From: Marinosulfonomonas sp.
GTDB taxonomy: Bacteria > Pseudomonadota > Alphaproteobacteria > Rhodobacterales > Rhodobacteraceae
Length of the DNA: 7,887 nt
Assembly: GCA_019090845.1 (NCBI GenBank)
Contig: JAHRVD010000112.1
Coordinates: 1 to 7,887, forward strand
Direction of reading: 5' to 3'
Shown one piece after another: positions 6,448-7,887 of the stretch. The notes beneath the pieces were generated by a model. That model ran no database searches. It was not told the origin of the DNA and was given only the letters and a program-made list of their open reading frames with translations. A program made the translations under genes and the position numbers. Positions within the stretch are counted from its first letter, which is position 1, and the number at the start of each line of letters is the position of its first letter.

Positions 6448-7550
6448 TATTTCTAATCCTAGTTAGTCTTGGTTCAATTGCGTCAGCAGGTGAAACTCTG
6501 CGCGTGGCAACATTTAATGTTGGGCTAAAGCGCGACGGCCCGGGATTGCTTTTGCGTGATATATTGAAAGACGGTGATCCTCAGATAACAGCGGCAATCA
6601 ATGTGATTGCTGCAGTTGGACCTGATGTCCTTTTGCTAACGAACTTCGACTTCGATTTAAATCTGGTCGCACTAACGGCCTTCACAGATGTATTGACGAA
6701 TGCAGGCACGTCGTATTCTCATTTGTTTGCATTGCCACCAAACTCCGGACTGGCAACAGGGCTTGATCTGAACGCCGACGGAAGACTTGCAACCCCAGAT
6801 GATGCGCAGGGCTATGGAAAATTCGCCGGATATGGCGGGATGGCTTTGTTGTCGCGGCATCCGATCAGCGTGGAACAGGTTCAGGATTTCTCGCAGCTTT
6901 TGTGGCGTGACGTGCCGGGTTCGTCATTGCCCAAAGTCTCGGCGGTTGCCGGAATGCCTGACATTCTGGATGTTCAGCGTTTGTCTTCCAAAGGCCACTG
7001 GGATGTTCCGATAGTATTACCGGATGGAACAACATTGCGTCTGCTCGCCTTCCACGCATCGACGCCAGCGTTTGGGGGGGCAAATGATCGAAACATCTGG
7101 CGAAACCGGGACGAGGTATCATTCTGGCAAAAGTACCTGGATGGCCAAATTTCCGGAACTGCCCCAAACAATCATTTTGTGATTGTGGGTGATGCCAACC
7201 TTGATCCGAATGATGGTCAGGGAATACGCAGCACCATTTCTGACCTGATAAACCATCCGCTGATACAAGACCCAAAACCCACCAGCGCCGGGGCAGTCCA
7301 AGCTGCGGTGGTTCAACGCGGCGTCAACCGCTCTCATTCCGGCAAGCCCGCGCTCGATACGGCGGATTGGCGCGATACCAACGGTCCGGGGAATTTACGC
7401 GTCGATTATGTTCTTCCCTCAACGGATTTTCACGTGCTGGATGCAGGTGTTTTTTGGCCCGCGTCCGATGATCCAAACTTTGGCATGCTAAGCGACCGAG
7501 ACCCGAAATCTTCTTGGCACGGTTTGGTCTGGGTTGATCTTACTTGGTAG
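6444..7550 (+). CDS. Exported endonuclease/exonuclease/phosphatase-fold protein, with atypical catalytic residues
   Basis: Probably belongs to the endonuclease/exonuclease/phosphatase superfamily (DNase I/ExoIII fold). Marks in order: LRVATFNVGL (strand with the Asn), GPDVLLLTNFDFD, LLAFHASTP, IVGDANLDPNDG, RVDYVLPS and WHGLVWVDL. The hydrophobic stretch LIFLILVSLGSIASA followed by GE looks like a signal peptide, so the domain is expected outside the inner membrane. The Glu expected in the second motif is replaced (LLLTN instead of LLLQE), and the final SDH-like motif reads SWH. A segment at 6765-6800 resembles an EF-hand loop. The start is unresolved. CTG 6444, overlapping the upstream TGA as CTGA, starts at the signal peptide. 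ATG 6318 is in frame but lies deep in the preceding gene with no ribosome site, and GTG 6504 would remove the signal. Substrate unknown: nucleic acid, phospholipid or phosphoester are all possible. Confidence 0.85.
   Translation: MIFLILVSLGSIASAGETLRVATFNVGLKRDGPGLLLRDILKDGDPQITAAINVIAAVGPDVLLLTNFDFDLNLVALTAFTDVLTNAGTSYSHLFALPPNSGLATGLDLNADGRLATPDDAQGYGKFAGYGGMALLSRHPISVEQVQDFSQLLWRDVPGSSLPKVSAVAGMPDILDVQRLSSKGHWDVPIVLPDGTTLRLLAFHASTPAFGGANDRNIWRNRDEVSFWQKYLDGQISGTAPNNHFVIVGDANLDPNDGQGIRSTISDLINHPLIQDPKPTSAGAVQAAVVQRGVNRSHSGKPALDTADWRDTNGPGNLRVDYVLPSTDFHVLDAGVFWPASDDPNFGMLSDRDPKSSWHGLVWVDLTW
6765..6800 (+). other. EF-hand-like loop inside the exported nuclease-fold protein
   Basis: The twelve residues DLNADGRLATPD match the calcium-loop pattern at positions 1 (D), 3 (N), 5 (D), 6 (G), 8 (L) and 12 (D instead of the usual E). 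It lies between the second motif and the GYGGMALLSR strand, in a segment not needed by the core fold. Whether it binds calcium is inference. Confidence 0.45.
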
Positions 7551-7577
7551 ACGCACCCTAAGGCGCAAACTCCGGCA

Positions 7578-7676
7578 TCAGGCCTGACGGATGTAAGGGT
7601 CATCGGTAAAGGTGAACCTGTCCTTTCTGATACCCAGCAACAGCAATAGAGCCATCACCAGTTTAGCTTGCTGCAC
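7578..7676 (-). CDS. Possible 32-residue small membrane-associated protein between the nuclease-fold gene and leuB
   Basis: On the minus strand a frame runs from GTG 7676, immediately after an in-frame TAA, to TGA at 7580-7578. It encodes 32 residues: a hydrophobic start (VQQAKLVMALLLLLGI) followed by a polar tail (RKDRFTFTDDPYIRQA). The layout suggests a one-helix membrane peptide with an acidic-aromatic tail. An internal ATG lies at codon 8. No clear Shine-Dalgarno precedes either start. It would be convergent with the nuclease-fold gene and divergent from leuB. Family not recognised; the only support is the protein-like composition. Confidence 0.3.
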   Translation of the reverse strand: MQQAKLVMALLLLLGIRKDRFTFTDDPYIRQA

Positions 7677-7720
7677 TTAAAGCACTGCCACAATCCTGCG
7701 GTTCCGCGCGGTCTGGGATC

Positions 7721-7743
7721 TTTTGGCAGATAGGCTGGCAAAA
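7721..7743. promoter_or_regulatory. Inverted repeat upstream of the leuB promoter (possible operator)
   Basis: Arms TTTTGGCAG (7721-7729) and CTGGCAAAA (7735-7743) are complementary at eight of nine positions around a five-base centre, ATAGG. The dyad lies 11 bases upstream of the candidate -35 of leuB. A symmetric site just upstream of a promoter fits an activator or repressor, and its outer T/A spacing is compatible with a LysR-type regulator, but the regulator is unknown. Confidence 0.35.
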
Positions 7744-7754
7744 TGGACCGGCGC

Positions 7755-7783
7755 TTGACCCCACTTTACCAGCAGTTTAGGCC
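7755..7783 (+). promoter_or_regulatory. Candidate leuB promoter
   Basis: CTTGACC gives a good alphaproteobacterial -35 (TTGACC at 7755-7760). The -10 is poor: TTTAGG around 7776-7782, or TAGGCC at 7778-7783 with a 17-base gap. It would yield a leader of about 25-30 bases before leuB. No terminator was found after the nuclease-fold gene, so part of leuB transcription could come from upstream. Confidence 0.4.
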
Positions 7784-7815
7784 GGGGCGCGACAGTTTTC
7801 ATTAAAGGAAATACC

Positions 7816-7887
7816 ATGAGCAACCCCTCTCTTTTGATCCTTCCCGGTGACGGTATCGGCCCCGAAGTCATGGCAGAGGTCGTCAAG
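7816..7887 (+). CDS. leuB: 3-isopropylmalate dehydrogenase, N-terminal fragment (runs off right edge)
   Basis: Cytoplasmic NAD-dependent enzyme that oxidises and decarboxylates 3-isopropylmalate to 2-oxoisocaproate, the step after LeuCD. Only 24 residues are in the window. They include LLILPGDGIGPEVMAEVVK, the nucleotide-site opening shared by isopropylmalate, isocitrate and tartrate dehydrogenases. Nearness to leuCD makes LeuB by far the likeliest member. ATG 7816 follows AAAGGAAATACC, an adequate ribosome site. The rest of the gene lies beyond the window. Confidence 0.93.
   Translation, partial: MSNPSLLILPGDGIGPEVMAEVVK

Noticed and set aside
7578..7587. Ten-base palindrome TCAGGCCTGA after the nuclease-fold gene, considered as a terminator or binding site
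   Set aside because: It is too short to form a stem with a normal loop, lacks a T run, and overlaps the end of the candidate small frame.

Overview
The window looks like chromosomal DNA from an alphaproteobacterium of the Rhodobacteraceae (Roseobacter-type). The protein sequences of GpmI, RlmH, RsfS, LeuC, LeuD and LeuB read like that group, the tandem order rsfS-rlmH-gpmI is familiar there, and the base composition is only moderately GC-rich. I see no insertion sequence, phage gene, tRNA, rRNA, CRISPR array or other clear mobile signature. This is mostly ordinary housekeeping sequence with a few poorly described genes at the right end.

Left half, minus strand: mscS (1738-3060), rsfS (1172-1537), rlmH (702-1172) and the first 205 codons of gpmI (617 to the left edge). 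rsfS and rlmH overlap by one base (TGATG). gpmI follows about 85 bases later. RsfS and RlmH both act on the large ribosomal subunit; GpmI is glycolytic. mscS is co-directional and upstream, separated by about 200 bases that hold a candidate rsfS promoter.

Right half, plus strand: leuC (3341-4744) and leuD (4744-5349) overlap by one base and form the two-subunit isopropylmalate isomerase. A strong intrinsic terminator (5372-5400) closes this unit. Next comes an uncharacterised polytopic membrane protein (5605-6447), then an exported endonuclease/exonuclease/phosphatase-fold protein (ending 7550) whose reading frame runs directly out of the membrane-protein stop. The window ends in the first 24 codons of leuB, the next enzyme of leucine synthesis. 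The leucine genes are therefore split by a two-gene unit with no evident role in leucine synthesis.

The most interesting points are these. The exported nuclease-fold gene lacks a canonical start codon where its signal peptide begins, and its catalytic motifs are altered. A good Shine-Dalgarno ahead of rsfS points at an ATG in the wrong frame. There are two possible unannotated small proteins, upstream of leuC and between the nuclease-fold gene and leuB. There are also two dyads that could be operators.
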